Shown here: piece after piece, positions 7,369-17,320 of the stretch
Numbering within the stretch: position 1 is the stretch's first letter
Layout: the number at the start of each line of letters is the position of its first letter
Source of the DNA: Bacillota bacterium
GTDB lineage: Bacteria; Bacillota; Clostridia; Christensenellales; SZUA-584
Assembly: GCA_023428025.1 (NCBI GenBank)
Contig: JAEYZN010000012.1
Coordinates: 62,001-126,000, forward strand
Direction: 5' to 3'
Length of the DNA: 64,000 nt
Position numbers and translations under genes: made by a program
Notes under the pieces: model-generated
The model's input: the letters and a program-made list of their open reading frames with translations, nothing else
Told to the model about the DNA's origin: nothing
The model's database searches: none

Positions 7369-9918
7369 ATGAAGAAGACATTGATGGCCGTAGACGGCAA
7401 CAGCCTGATGCATCGGGCTTTTTATGCGTTACCGCTGTTATCCAAATCAGACGGTGAGTACACAAACGCCGTATTCGGCTTTTTTTCGATGTTGATCAAC
7501 GCCATCAATACACACCAGCCGGATTTTCTGGCCATCGCGTTTGACAAGAAGGGCAAGACGTTCCGTCACGAGATGTTTGACGCCTATAAAGGCGCGCGAA
7601 AACCCACCCCGCCGGAACTCATCCCGCAGTTCAATACGCTTAAAGAAGCGTTAAAAGGGCTTAATATCGCCGTGCTCGAGCAGGAAGGCTTTGAAGCAGA
7701 CGACATACTCGGGATGCTTGCCAAAATGTCTGCGGAAAGCGGGATGGAAGCGCTGCTGCTGACAGGTGACAAGGATTCGCTGCAACTCGTTTCCGATTCC
7801 TGCCGCGTGATGCTCACGCGAAAAGGCGTCAGTGAGATCGATATTTTTGATACGCAAAAGCTTTGGGAGACCTATGAGCTGGCTCCCGCCCAGATCGTGG
7901 ACCTCAAGGGGTTCATGGGCGACAGCTCGGACAATATACCGGGCGTGCCCGGTGTCGGCGAAAAGACGGCCCTCAACCTGCTCCATACATACGGCACCAT
8001 GGACAGCGTCTATGAGCATATCGACGAGGTGAAGGGCAAGCTGAAGGACAAGCTGCTGGACAACAAGGAACTGGCTTATCTCAGCCTTCGTCTGGCCACC
8101 ATTGATCCCGCCGTGCCGTTGGAGGTGACGCTGAAGGAGCTCTTCTTCGTGGGCCTCACAGGCGACAAAGCGAAAGAGGTTTTCAGCAAGCTGGAGTTCA
8201 ACTCGCTGCTCAAAAGACTGTCTCCGGAAACACCCGCAAGGCCTGAGATTGAAACGAAGAGCATCAAGTCATTGCCGGAGCTGGAGCACGCACTGAACGA
8301 AGCGAAGCAAAGCGAGTATACAGCAATTTCGCTGGGAGACAGCATTTCGATCGCGTTTTCTCAGGATAGCGAATATACGCTGGTGACGGAGCATTCCTTG
8401 CTCAACATCGAGTTTTCGTACGACATCGTCCTCAAGGCGTTAAAGCCGCTGCTGGAGGATGAGAACAAACCCAAGCTGCTGCACGACGCCAAACAGGCCT
8501 CTTCGATGCTGCATGACTACGGTGTGGCGCTAAGCGGCGTGTTGTTTGACACGGCTTTGGCGGAATACGCGATCAACCCGTCGGCGGCGGGCCGTCCGCT
8601 GGCTGTATTGGCCGAAAGCTACGGATTGGGTGGGAACGCGGCTGCCATTATCGGGCTTTATAAGGCGCAGCAAGCGAAGCTTAAGGATGAAGGCCTCTGG
8701 TACGTATACAACGACATCGAAGTGCCACTGACGTGCGTGCTGCTGGACATGGAACGCACCGGTTTTCGCATTGACCTGGATGAGCTGGACAGCTATGACG
8801 GCAAGCTGTCTTCCCAGATCGGCAGCTTGACGGAAGAGATTTATGCGCTGTGCGACTGCGGCGAGTTTAATATCAACTCCACAAAACAGCTGGGGCAGAT
8901 ATTGTTCGAAAGACTGGGGCTGCCCTATGGTAAAAAGAGCAAGACCGGGTATTCCACGGACATCGCCGTGCTGGAAGGCCTGCTGGGCAAGCATCAGGTG
9001 ATCGAGAAGCTGATCGAATACCGCCGCCTGGCCAAGCTGAAAAGCACTTATCTTGACGGCTTGAAAAAGATCGCGGACGAAAACGGCTTTGTACACACCA
9101 CGTTCGTTCAGATATCCACGGTGACGGGCCGCATATCCAGCAAAGAACCCAACCTGCAGAACATACCCATCCGCACCCAGGAGGGCCGCGAGATACGCCG
9201 CCTGTTCCTGCCGTCCGCGCCGGGGCGCAAGTTGGTTTCGGCAGACTATTCACAGATCGAGCTGCGCATACTGGCGTCCATATCAAACGACGGAGTCATG
9301 AAGGAAGCGTTCACGTCCGGCGTGGATATCCACACGCGGACCGCTTCCGAGGTGTTTGACGTGCCGCTGGCCGCCGTGACGCCCGACATGCGCCGCAGCG
9401 CCAAGGCGGTCAATTTCGGCATCGTCTACGGCATCAGCGACTTCGGGCTGGCGCGTAATCTGAACATACCGGTCAAAAAGGCGGCAGGCTACATCAGCCG
9501 TTACTTTGCCCGTTTCCCCGGCGTCCGTCAATACATGGACGGCATCATTGAAAAAGCCAAGGCCGACGGTTATGTGACCACGATGCTGGGCAGGCGGCGC
9601 TATCTGCCGGAACTGCGCTCCAGCAACTACAACCTGCGCTCCTTTGGAGAACGCGCGGCGCTCAACACGCCGATACAGGGGACGGCCGCGGATGTCATCA
9701 AGCTGGCGATGATCGATGTCTGGAACAAGCTGCGCGAAGGCGGCTATAAGTCCAAGCTGATCCTGCAGGTGCACGACGAACTGGTGATAGACGCCGCGGA
9801 GGACGAAGCAGGCGCGATCAGCGCCTTACTCAAGGAATGCATGGAAAACGCCTTTGTGATCGACGTGCCGTTTGAAGTGCAGGTGGCCGCGGGCGATAAT
9901 TGGCTGGATGCGAAATGA
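7369..9918 (+). CDS. polA: DNA polymerase I
   Basis: The 849-residue enzyme fills gaps and removes RNA primers. The 5' nuclease domain covers about residues 1-290 (TGDKDSLQLV, GFMGDSSDNIPGVPGVGEKTA); a 3'-5' exonuclease-like domain (about 300-470) lacks the usual Asp-x-Glu motif, having AISLGDSIS, so proofreading is probably lost as in Bacillus. The polymerase domain carries motif A (DYSQIELRIL), motif B (RRSAKAVNFGIVYG) and motif C (VHDELVID). The start chosen is ATG 7369, with GGGAG upstream; an in-frame ATG at 7345 would sit at the transcript end. The stop overlaps coaE as ATGA. Confidence 0.96.
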   Translation: MKKTLMAVDGNSLMHRAFYALPLLSKSDGEYTNAVFGFFSMLINAINTHQPDFLAIAFDKKGKTFRHEMFDAYKGARKPTPPELIPQFNTLKEALKGLNIAVLEQEGFEADDILGMLAKMSAESGMEALLLTGDKDSLQLVSDSCRVMLTRKGVSEIDIFDTQKLWETYELAPAQIVDLKGFMGDSSDNIPGVPGVGEKTALNLLHTYGTMDSVYEHIDEVKGKLKDKLLDNKELAYLSLRLATIDPAVPLEVTLKELFFVGLTGDKAKEVFSKLEFNSLLKRLSPETPARPEIETKSIKSLPELEHALNEAKQSEYTAISLGDSISIAFSQDSEYTLVTEHSLLNIEFSYDIVLKALKPLLEDENKPKLLHDAKQASSMLHDYGVALSGVLFDTALAEYAINPSAAGRPLAVLAESYGLGGNAAAIIGLYKAQQAKLKDEGLWYVYNDIEVPLTCVLLDMERTGFRIDLDELDSYDGKLSSQIGSLTEEIYALCDCGEFNINSTKQLGQILFERLGLPYGKKSKTGYSTDIAVLEGLLGKHQVIEKLIEYRRLAKLKSTYLDGLKKIADENGFVHTTFVQISTVTGRISSKEPNLQNIPIRTQEGREIRRLFLPSAPGRKLVSADYSQIELRILASISNDGVMKEAFTSGVDIHTRTASEVFDVPLAAVTPDMRRSAKAVNFGIVYGISDFGLARNLNIPVKKAAGYISRYFARFPGVRQYMDGIIEKAKADGYVTTMLGRRRYLPELRSSNYNLRSFGERAALNTPIQGTAADVIKLAMIDVWNKLREGGYKSKLILQVHDELVIDAAEDEAGAISALLKECMENAFVIDVPFEVQVAAGDNWLDAK

Positions 9919-10496
9919 AAAAACTGATCGGCATCACGGGCGGCATCGGCGCCGGAAAATCTGCCGTGACCAACGACCTGCGCGCCCGCGGTGAGCTGGT
10001 GATATGCGCGGACGAGACCGCGAAAGCGGTGGCGGAGCCCGGGCAGCCGGGCGCTGCCGTGCTGCGCGAGGCATATGGAGAAAGCTTTTTTCTGCCCGAC
10101 GGCAAGCTGAACCGCAAGCAGCTCGCGGCCCACGTCTTCGGACACCCGGAACGTGTGGCGCGATTGAACAGCCTGCTCCATCCGGTCATCATCGAAACCA
10201 TGTTCGAACAGGCCAGCCGACATAATGGCCGGGTGTTTCTGGACGCGGCCTTGCTGATTCAGGCAGGCATGCATGAAAAGGTGGATTATGTTTGGCTGGT
10301 GGTTGCCGATATGGAAACGCGCATCCGGCGGGTGATGCTGCGGGATTCAGCCAGCCGCGAGGATGTGATCCGCCGCATTGAGAGCCAGATGAGCGACGAC
10401 GACATGAAGCGATATGCGGACGAAGTGATTGAAAACAACGGTACGCTGCAGCAACTGCATGTCAGAATCAACGATCTGCTTGAAAAGAGTAATTAA
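9915..10496 (+). CDS. coaE: Dephospho-CoA kinase
   Basis: The 193-residue enzyme carries out the last step of coenzyme A synthesis, phosphorylating dephospho-CoA at the 3' hydroxyl. The P-loop GITGGIGAGKSAV lies at the N-terminus, followed by ICADETAKAVAEPGQPG and the HPVIIE and LLIQAG blocks typical of CoaE. The ATG at 9915 overlaps the polA stop by four bases; a polA-coaE pairing is common in Firmicutes. The gene ends 14 bases before the transglycosylase. Confidence 0.95.
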   Translation: MKKLIGITGGIGAGKSAVTNDLRARGELVICADETAKAVAEPGQPGAAVLREAYGESFFLPDGKLNRKQLAAHVFGHPERVARLNSLLHPVIIETMFEQASRHNGRVFLDAALLIQAGMHEKVDYVWLVVADMETRIRRVMLRDSASREDVIRRIESQMSDDDMKRYADEVIENNGTLQQLHVRINDLLEKSN

Positions 10497-10510
10497 CGAG
10501 GTGACGATAT

Positions 10511-11095
10511 ATGGGCAAATACAGACGGCGAAGCAACGAGCTGCCGGCCAAAAACAGAAAAGTATGGACAGTGCTGTGCCTGATAGTGGTTTTTGCGGCA
10601 GCCATATTGCTGCGCGTCGGTATCGATAAGTTGTTCCCGCTGGAGCATCAGGAACTGATAAAGAAGTATAGTGAAGAGTTCGCACTTAAGAACTATGGCC
10701 TTGACGAGTACCACATCGCGGCGGTCATATGCACGGAGAGCCGCTTCAATGAGCACGCGGAGTCGGTCAAAGGGGCTGTGGGCCTGATGCAGATACTTCC
10801 CGATACCGGCACGTGGGCCGCCGAGAAGATCGGCATAGAGAATTATTCCGCAGACCGCTTATGGGAACCGGAGATCAACATCCGCATTGGCTGCTGGTAT
10901 CTGGCTTATTTGGGCGATATGTTTGACGGTGATCTGCAAAAGGTGTTTGCGGCTTATAACGCAGGCCCCGGGAACGTGAAGGATTGGCTTGAGGACGGAG
11001 AACTGGTCAACATCCAGCACGCTGAAACAGAAAATTACCTGGTCAAGGTTGAGAAATATTATGATATATACAAAAGCCTGTACAAGGATTTTTAA
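10511..11095 (+). CDS. Membrane-anchored lytic transglycosylase (SLT domain)
   Basis: The 194-residue protein has a positively charged N-terminus and one membrane helix (about residues 19-35), followed by a Slt70-type catalytic domain outside the membrane. Glu76 in ICTESRFN is the expected catalytic acid; GAVGLMQILPDT and FAAYNAGPGNV are the other family motifs. Such enzymes cleave peptidoglycan between MurNAc and GlcNAc. A polA-coaE-slt arrangement is known in Clostridia. The ATG follows a GAGGTGA ribosome site. Its last 35 bases overlap the next gene. Confidence 0.92.
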   Translation: MGKYRRRSNELPAKNRKVWTVLCLIVVFAAAILLRVGIDKLFPLEHQELIKKYSEEFALKNYGLDEYHIAAVICTESRFNEHAESVKGAVGLMQILPDTGTWAAEKIGIENYSADRLWEPEINIRIGCWYLAYLGDMFDGDLQKVFAAYNAGPGNVKDWLEDGELVNIQHAETENYLVKVEKYYDIYKSLYKDF

Positions 11096-12734
11096 GCGTT
11101 TTCTACTGTGCGTTTTGTCGCTGACCATCGTTCTGGTTTCTGTTGGATGCGGCACAGGCGCCAATGAGGCGGTTTCAGCGACGCAAACGCCCATACCGAA
11201 ATACACGCTGCCGCCGGTCATCAAGGAGCCGGTGCCGGCCGCTGGCGGCGAGATAAGCTTTGCCATACCGAACGATTCCGGAACGTCTTACAATCCGCTC
11301 AAAGTGAAAAATGTTGAGCTCTATAATTACTTTTCGCTGATCTATGAAAAACCGATCCGCATGGGCAACGACGGCAAGCCCCAGCCGGAGCTGGTGGAAA
11401 CATGGTCTGTAGACCCGACGGGCCTGATTTGGACTTTCGTCCTCAGAAAAGGCGTGAAGTGGCAGCAGGATCATGGGGACTTCACATCCGCAGACCTAAA
11501 ATACACGATCGACCTGATCAGGACATATTCTGAAGCCGATTCGTCCTATGCGAAGTACAACGGGCAGATCGTGGACTGTACGATCATAGACGACTACACG
11601 CTGTCCGTCACGTTTACCGAACCGGGCAACGCCGCGCTGTATTTTATGACGTTTCCTGTGTTGTGCAAGGCTTACTTCGAGTCCGCCGATATCGACACCG
11701 CAGCCCCTGTGGGGACAGGCCCCTACTATGTCTCTGACATCAATATGCCGGACGGCCTGACAATGGAGCCGAATGCAGCCTGGTGGAAGCAACAGCCGTA
11801 CATACAGAAGCTGAATGTTTTGGGCTCGCCGAATCACGATGCGGAAATGAGCGCGTTCGATCAGAACCTTCTGGATATCGTCACGACACCGGAACTGACG
11901 GTGGATACCTATCAGAAGTTTGGCGAAGTAGCCTATGTGGATTACCTGACACAGTATTACGACTGCCTGGTGCCCAACATGACCGGTATATTTCAGGACC
12001 CCAACCTGAGATTGGCTTTGGCCTACGCGCTGGATAAGCGCGATATCATCTCCAAGGCGCTGCTGGGGCATGCCGTGGCGGTGGACTATCCCATCCCGCC
12101 TGATTCTTATCTGTCGGGCGGCTCAGCCAACCTGTACGAATTCAACCGCCAGAAAGCGATGGAATTGCTTGAGCTTTCCGGATGGAAGGACCGTGATTCA
12201 AACGGCATCGTTGAGCAGGTGAGCGGCGATCAGATTCAGGAACTGAATATCCAGCTGCTTGTATCCACCAACGCGGAAGACCCTTACCGCCACGATGTGG
12301 CGGAGAATATTGCCACGCAGCTGAAAAATTGCGGAATCAACGTTGCAATCAACGAAGTGGATAAGGATGTTCATAAGCAAAGCCTGGAGGCCGGTGCATT
12401 CGATCTGGCGCTTTGCACATTTTATCTGGATGTGAATCCGGATATTACCAGCCTTGTGGGAACGGATGGGCTGCGTAATTACGGCAGGTTTACGGATGCC
12501 GATCTGGACGCGCTGCTTCAAGCCTGCAAAACCGCCGCGGACGATGTGGCGATGAAGGCCGCGTATCTGGCGATGGAGGACCGGTTCCTTACCGCGATGC
12601 CGCATATCGGCCTCTATTTCAGGACAAACGCGCTGCTGTATAAAACGTCCATCAATATTGCGAGCGGCATGCGTGACAGGAGCATATTCTTATCGCTGCC
12701 GTCATGGTATTTGTATGTGCAGGAGGCGCAGTAA
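11061..12734 (+). CDS. Extracellular solute-binding lipoprotein, family 5 (peptide type)
   Basis: The 557-residue protein starts with a Lys/Arg-rich lipoprotein signal ending in the lipobox VSVGC, so it should be anchored to the outer face of the membrane. The rest is an OppA/DppA-type solute-binding domain, with LKVKNVELYNYFSLIYEKPIRM near the start and GTGPYYVSDI in the middle. It has no permease or ATPase genes beside it and may serve a transporter encoded elsewhere. The ATG at 11061 lies inside the transglycosylase gene; starts further upstream would put extra residues before the signal peptide. The stop overlaps trmH as TAATG. Confidence 0.9.
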   Translation: MIYTKACTRIFKRFLLCVLSLTIVLVSVGCGTGANEAVSATQTPIPKYTLPPVIKEPVPAAGGEISFAIPNDSGTSYNPLKVKNVELYNYFSLIYEKPIRMGNDGKPQPELVETWSVDPTGLIWTFVLRKGVKWQQDHGDFTSADLKYTIDLIRTYSEADSSYAKYNGQIVDCTIIDDYTLSVTFTEPGNAALYFMTFPVLCKAYFESADIDTAAPVGTGPYYVSDINMPDGLTMEPNAAWWKQQPYIQKLNVLGSPNHDAEMSAFDQNLLDIVTTPELTVDTYQKFGEVAYVDYLTQYYDCLVPNMTGIFQDPNLRLALAYALDKRDIISKALLGHAVAVDYPIPPDSYLSGGSANLYEFNRQKAMELLELSGWKDRDSNGIVEQVSGDQIQELNIQLLVSTNAEDPYRHDVAENIATQLKNCGINVAINEVDKDVHKQSLEAGAFDLALCTFYLDVNPDITSLVGTDGLRNYGRFTDADLDALLQACKTAADDVAMKAAYLAMEDRFLTAMPHIGLYFRTNALLYKTSINIASGMRDRSIFLSLPSWYLYVQEAQ

Positions 12735-13495
12735 TGAGCGGTGCAACTGTCATCACCAGCACGCAGAACGAATTTGTCAGGATGGCGCGCAGCCTGCAGG
12801 ACCGGAAAGGCCGTTTGGAACACGGCGCATTTCTGGTGGAAGGCCAAAAGTGCGTGAGCGAGCTGCTCCGGCACGCGCCGCAGCTGCTGCGGACGCTGAT
12901 CGTGACGGCTGACACCCGGCAGGAATTTGCCGCCTGTGCCGCAACGCTGGGGAAACGCGTCGTGGCCGTGGAGCCTCATGTCATGCGGGCGGTATGCGAC
13001 TGCAAGACGCCGCAAAATGTGGCGGCCGTGGCGGATATTCCGGCTCCGGCAGATATCGGAAGCGGTTTCATCGTCGCGCTGGACGACGTACAGGACCCGG
13101 CGAACGCCGGGACGATCATCCGTACGGCGGACGCGGCGGGCTGCGGCGGGGTGGTGCTGTCTTTGGGCAGTGCAGACCCTTATTCGCCCAAGGCTGTTCG
13201 CGCGTCCATGGGCAGCCTGTTTCATCTGACCATCGTGCGCACCGATCTGCGCGTGTATCTGGAAGGCCTGCTGAAAAACGACTATCAGGTGGCCGGTGCC
13301 GATTTGAAGGGCCAGACTGATTTTCAACTAATGGCTGACAAAACATGCCTCGTCATCGGCAACGAGGCGCGCGGTATTTCCGAAGAAATACTGGCGTTGT
13401 CGACGATATGTGTCCGCATCCCGATATATGGCAAGGCGGAGAGTCTGAACGCCGCGGTGGCCGCCGGTATATTGATATACAAAATACGGTCTTGA
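12734..13495 (+). CDS. TrmH/SpoU family RNA methyltransferase
   Basis: The 253-residue protein has an N-terminal substrate-binding domain (GAFLVEGQKCVSELL) and a C-terminal SPOUT methyltransferase domain with its three motifs: LDDVQDPANAGTIIRTADA, VIGNEARGIS and IPIYGKAESLNAAVAAGIL. Such enzymes methylate 2'-hydroxyls in rRNA or tRNA using S-adenosylmethionine; the exact target is not predictable. The ATG at 12734 follows AGGAGG and overlaps the stop of the upstream lipoprotein gene. The pheST promoter overlaps its stop codon. Confidence 0.93.
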   Translation: MSGATVITSTQNEFVRMARSLQDRKGRLEHGAFLVEGQKCVSELLRHAPQLLRTLIVTADTRQEFAACAATLGKRVVAVEPHVMRAVCDCKTPQNVAAVADIPAPADIGSGFIVALDDVQDPANAGTIIRTADAAGCGGVVLSLGSADPYSPKAVRASMGSLFHLTIVRTDLRVYLEGLLKNDYQVAGADLKGQTDFQLMADKTCLVIGNEARGISEEILALSTICVRIPIYGKAESLNAAVAAGILIYKIRS

Positions 13496-13521
13496 TTCAA
13501 CTGCGCTCACTGTGCTATAAT
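13492..13521 (+). promoter_or_regulatory. pheST promoter
   Basis: TTGATT (13492-13497) overlaps the trmH stop codon, and TATAAT (13516-13521) follows after 18 bases. It would start the T-box leader near 13528. Confidence 0.65.
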
Positions 13522-13524
13522 TTG

Positions 13525-13800
13525 CCCAATAATGCGATGAAGCCGGAGCAGTAGCCGTTCAGCTCCGCAGGCAAAAAGAGAAAGACGCCTTGGCTGAAAG
13601 CGTCTGCCTGTGTGGATGGTGAATATTCGCCGGTCGAGCAGCCTTGAAAAGGGACGGGACGCTCCGTTACAGCGAAGAAGGCTGACCGCCCTTGGCGGCA
13701 GCAAATTTGGGTGGTACCGCGGATTTTCGCCCCATGGCGAAGGTCTTTTTTATTTAAAGGAAAGCATGACGCCGGTTTATCCGGCTTTGAAAGGAGTCAT
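13525..13800 (+). promoter_or_regulatory. T-box leader controlling pheST
   Basis: The leader carries the hallmark T-box sequence GGGTGGTACCGCGG at 13709-13722, directly ahead of a terminator. An AGTA element near 13553 and an AGAGAAAG stretch fit Stem I. A likely Phe specifier is TTC at 13626-13628, though the specifier loop was placed by eye. Binding of uncharged tRNA-Phe would favour the antiterminator and raise PheST synthesis. Confidence 0.9.
13724..13751 (+). terminator. T-box attenuator terminator
   Basis: TTCGCC and GGCGAA form the stem around a CCAT loop and are followed by GGTC and six T residues. Its 5' side competes with the T-box antiterminator. Confidence 0.85.
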
Positions 13801-13802
13801 CG

Positions 13803-14831
13803 ATGAACTTGTTTTTGGGGCTGGAGGAGCTGGGAAAAAGTGCTCTGCAGGAAATCAAAAACACTGACGCGCTGGCCGATCTGGAATCGATCAGGTTGAG
13901 GCTGCTGGGCAAAAAGGGTGAGCTGACCGCCGCGCTTCGCGGCATGAAGGATATTCCCGAAGAACAACGGCCGGAGTTTGGGAAACGCGTGAATGAGCTG
14001 CGCGATGAGATCACCGAGGCGCTGGACGCCAAGATCGGCGATATCAGGCTGGCTGAAAAGCATAAGCGGCTGATCGCCGAGAAGGTGGACGTGACGCTGC
14101 CGGGAAAGAAGCAAAACATCGGCGGCCTGCATCCGCTGACGCGCATCTATTATGAGATTCGCGATATATTCGTGAGCATGGGCTTCGACGTGATGGACGG
14201 CCCGGAGATCGAATACGACAAATACAACTTCGAGATGCTGAACATCCCGAAGGAGCATCCGGCGAGAGACATGCAGGATACGTTCTACGTGTCGGACGAT
14301 GTCGTGCTGCGCACGCATACGTCGCCGGTGCAGATACGGACGATGCTGGCGCAAAAGCCGCCCATCCGCATGATCTGTCCGGGCCGCGTGTACCGCAGCG
14401 ACGACGTGGACGCGACACATTCGCCGATATTCAACCAGATCGAAGGCCTGGTGATAGACAAGGGCATCAGCCTCGCGCATCTGAAAGGCACGCTGAGCGT
14501 GTTTTTGAAGGAACTCTACGGCGAAGACACCATAACGAAATTCCGTCCCGGCCACTTCCCGTTCACGGAACCCAGCGCCGAGGTGGACGCCACCTGCTCC
14601 AAGTGCCATGGCAAGGGCTGCAATGTCTGCAAGGGCACCGGCATGATCGAGGTGCTGGGCAGCGGCATGGTGCATCCCGAGGTGCTTCGCGGTTGCGGCA
14701 TAGACCCGGACGTGTACTCCGGCTTCGCTTTCGGCATGGGGCTTGACCGGCTGACGACGATCAAATACGGCATTACGGATATCCGTCTGCTGTATGAGAA
14801 CGACATCCGCTTTCTGGCCCAGTTCAAATAG
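13803..14831 (+). CDS. pheS: Phenylalanyl-tRNA synthetase alpha subunit
   Basis: The 342-residue alpha subunit carries the class II catalytic core: motif 2 (RMICPGRVYRSDDVDATHSP), the HFPFTEPSAEVD substrate block and motif 3 (GFAFGMGLDRLTTIKYG). It begins with the coiled-coil tRNA-binding arm and has the Cys cluster CSKCHGKGCNVCKGTG near residue 263, a variant seen in many Firmicutes. It charges tRNA-Phe as an alpha2-beta2 complex with PheT, whose gene starts 12 bases downstream. Confidence 0.97.
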   Translation: MNLFLGLEELGKSALQEIKNTDALADLESIRLRLLGKKGELTAALRGMKDIPEEQRPEFGKRVNELRDEITEALDAKIGDIRLAEKHKRLIAEKVDVTLPGKKQNIGGLHPLTRIYYEIRDIFVSMGFDVMDGPEIEYDKYNFEMLNIPKEHPARDMQDTFYVSDDVVLRTHTSPVQIRTMLAQKPPIRMICPGRVYRSDDVDATHSPIFNQIEGLVIDKGISLAHLKGTLSVFLKELYGEDTITKFRPGHFPFTEPSAEVDATCSKCHGKGCNVCKGTGMIEVLGSGMVHPEVLRGCGIDPDVYSGFAFGMGLDRLTTIKYGITDIRLLYENDIRFLAQFK

Positions 14832-14842
14832 GAGGAAATAAG

Positions 14843-17230
14843 ATGATAGCACCGTATAAATGGATGTCCGATTATGTGGACATGGATATCGCCCCCGAGA
14901 ATCTGGCGCAGCGCCTCATCATGACGGGCAGTGCCGTGGATGGCTTCCGCAAGCTGGGCGCGTCGCTGGAAAATGTGGTGGTGGGCCGCATCAATTCGAT
15001 CAGGAAGCATCCCGAAGCGGATAAGCTGTCCGTCTGTCAGGTGGATACGGGAGAGGAAGAACTGCAGATCGTCTGCGGCGCGAAGAATATTTTCGAAGGC
15101 GCAATTGTCCCTGTGGCGATGATCGGCGCGAATCTGCCGGGCGGCTTCAAGATCAGCAAGAGCAAGCTGCGCGGCGTGTATTCGTACGGCATGCTGTGTT
15201 CCGGGCAGGAGCTGGGTCTCTCCGCCTCCGATTATCCGGGAGCGGACGTGGACGGCATTATGATCCTGCACGAGGATGACCCGACGGGAACGCCGCTGCG
15301 CGAGGTGCTGGGCCTCAATGACACGGTCTTCGAAATCGAGGTGGGCGCCAACAGACCGGACTGCCTGTCTGTGCTGGGCGTGGCGCGTGAATGCGCGGCA
15401 TCACTGGGCAAAGCCATCAAGCTGCCGGACGTCGGCTATACCGAAGGCGCCGGCAATATCAGCGATTATGTGAACGTGACGGTGGAGGACAGCGACCTCT
15501 GCGAAAGATACGTGGCGCGCGCCGTCAGAAACGTCAAGATCGGCCCGTCGCCCAAATGGCTGCGGGACCGCCTGACGTCGGCGGGGGTGCGTTCCATCAA
15601 CAACATCGTGGATATCACCAACTTCGTGATGCTGGAGATGGGGCAGCCGATGCACGCGTTCGACCACAAGGACATTCGCGGCAGCCATATCATCGTGAGA
15701 CGGGCCAAGCCCGGCGAGACGATCGTGACGCTGGACAGCAAGGAACGTGCGCTGACAGAGGATATGCTGCTGATCTGTGACACGCAGGGCGCTATCGGCA
15801 TCGCCGGTATCATGGGCGGCGAGAACTCTGAGATCAAGACGGACACGGTAACGGTCATATTTGAATCGGCAAAGTTCCGGCAGGGCAACGTCCGCCGCAC
15901 GGCGCGTGCCTTGGGCCTGCAGACCGAATCGGCCATGCGCTTTTCCAAGGGCATCGATGCCGCGGGCTGCAAAACCGCGATAGACAGAGCGCTGCATCTG
16001 GTGCAGCTGCTGGGCGCGGGAGAGACCGTGCCGGGCGAGATCGACATCGTATCCGCCGATCTGTCTCCCAAAACGGTGACGGTATCCGTGGATAAAATCA
16101 ACGCCAAACTTGGCACCGCGTTGGCGGACGAGGACATGGCGAACTACCTGCGCAGCGTGTTCATTCCTACCGCTCTGAAAGGCGGTGTTCTGACATGTGA
16201 TATCCCCAGCTTCCGCGGCGACATCTCGATGGGCGACGACATCGCCGAAGAAGTGGCGCGCATGTACGGCTACAACAACATCCCCAGCCAGACGATGACG
16301 GGCGCAATCAAGCGCGGTGTCTATTCCGCCGAAGAAGCCTGTACCGACAGGGCGTGCCGCCTGCTGACACATCTGGGATGCTTCGAGTGCGTCACCTATT
16401 CGTTCGGGGCTGCGGCAGACCATGCCAAGCTGAACCTGCCTTCAAACGACAGAAGGCAGAATATGGTCAGCATCCTGAACCCGCTGGGTGACGAACAGGC
16501 GCAGATGCGCACGTCTCCGGTGCCGGATATGCTGAAAGTGACGGCCAACAACCTGAACCGCAAGGTGAAGGATATCCGGCTGTTTGAGGCCGGGCGTGTT
16601 TATCTGCCGCCGAAAAAAGACGGAGAACTGCCGGACGAACGCAAATATATCTGCATCGCTCTGTCCGGCGACGAGGATTTCTTCTCGCTCAAAGGTGTGG
16701 TGGAGAACCTGCTGGAAGCGTTTGGCATATACAACACGCGCTATATGGCGGATGGGGAGGATTACTTCCATCCGGGCCGCAGAGCGTCGGTCTATGCCGG
16801 CGGCGAAAAGCTGGGCGAGCTGGGCGAAGTTCATCCGGATGTCTGCGCCGCGTTCGACATAACCAAGCGCGTTTATCTGGCAGAGATCGACCTGCACGGA
16901 CTGTGCGAAGCGGCTAACGATGTGGTCAAATATGAGCCGCTGCCCAAGTTCCCGGCAGTGGAGCGTGATGTGGCGCTGATCGTCAACGAGGATGTGCCTG
17001 CCGGCGATTTGCTGGACTGCATCCGCGAGAACGCCGGTCCGTATTTCGAAAGCGCGGCGCTGTTCGACGTATACACGGGCGACAAGCTGGGCGCAGGCAG
17101 GAAGAGCCTGGCCTACACCATTGTGCTGCGCGCGAAGGACAGAACGATGCTTGACGAGGAGGCCAATCAGGCGCGGGACGCCGTTGTCGCCGCCGCAGGG
17201 GCGAAATTTGGCGCAAAACTCAGGGATTAA
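14843..17230 (+). CDS. pheT: Phenylalanyl-tRNA synthetase beta subunit
   Basis: The 795-residue subunit contains the N-terminal EMAP/OB tRNA-binding domain (VVVGRINSIRKHPEADKL), the B3/B4 editing region with GANRPDCLSVLG and GQPMHAFDHKDI, the B5 domain, and the C-terminal ferredoxin-fold anticodon domain (PKFPAVERDVALIVNEDVPAG). Length is typical. It has a good AGGAGG site and is co-transcribed with pheS under T-box control. Confidence 0.97.
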   Translation: MIAPYKWMSDYVDMDIAPENLAQRLIMTGSAVDGFRKLGASLENVVVGRINSIRKHPEADKLSVCQVDTGEEELQIVCGAKNIFEGAIVPVAMIGANLPGGFKISKSKLRGVYSYGMLCSGQELGLSASDYPGADVDGIMILHEDDPTGTPLREVLGLNDTVFEIEVGANRPDCLSVLGVARECAASLGKAIKLPDVGYTEGAGNISDYVNVTVEDSDLCERYVARAVRNVKIGPSPKWLRDRLTSAGVRSINNIVDITNFVMLEMGQPMHAFDHKDIRGSHIIVRRAKPGETIVTLDSKERALTEDMLLICDTQGAIGIAGIMGGENSEIKTDTVTVIFESAKFRQGNVRRTARALGLQTESAMRFSKGIDAAGCKTAIDRALHLVQLLGAGETVPGEIDIVSADLSPKTVTVSVDKINAKLGTALADEDMANYLRSVFIPTALKGGVLTCDIPSFRGDISMGDDIAEEVARMYGYNNIPSQTMTGAIKRGVYSAEEACTDRACRLLTHLGCFECVTYSFGAAADHAKLNLPSNDRRQNMVSILNPLGDEQAQMRTSPVPDMLKVTANNLNRKVKDIRLFEAGRVYLPPKKDGELPDERKYICIALSGDEDFFSLKGVVENLLEAFGIYNTRYMADGEDYFHPGRRASVYAGGEKLGELGEVHPDVCAAFDITKRVYLAEIDLHGLCEAANDVVKYEPLPKFPAVERDVALIVNEDVPAGDLLDCIRENAGPYFESAALFDVYTGDKLGAGRKSLAYTIVLRAKDRTMLDEEANQARDAVVAAAGAKFGAKLRD

Positions 17231-17254
17231 TACAACATTTTGTATATGGGATAG

Positions 17255-17283
17255 TTGTAATATTCTTTATGTTGGTATATAAT
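17255..17283 (+). promoter_or_regulatory. zapA promoter
   Basis: TTGTAA and TATAAT are separated by exactly 17 bases in the AT-rich gap after pheT, about 38 bases before zapA. Confidence 0.65.
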
Positions 17284-17320
17284 GACTTCAATATTACTGA
17301 TATTGGGGTGTTGATGAGCG

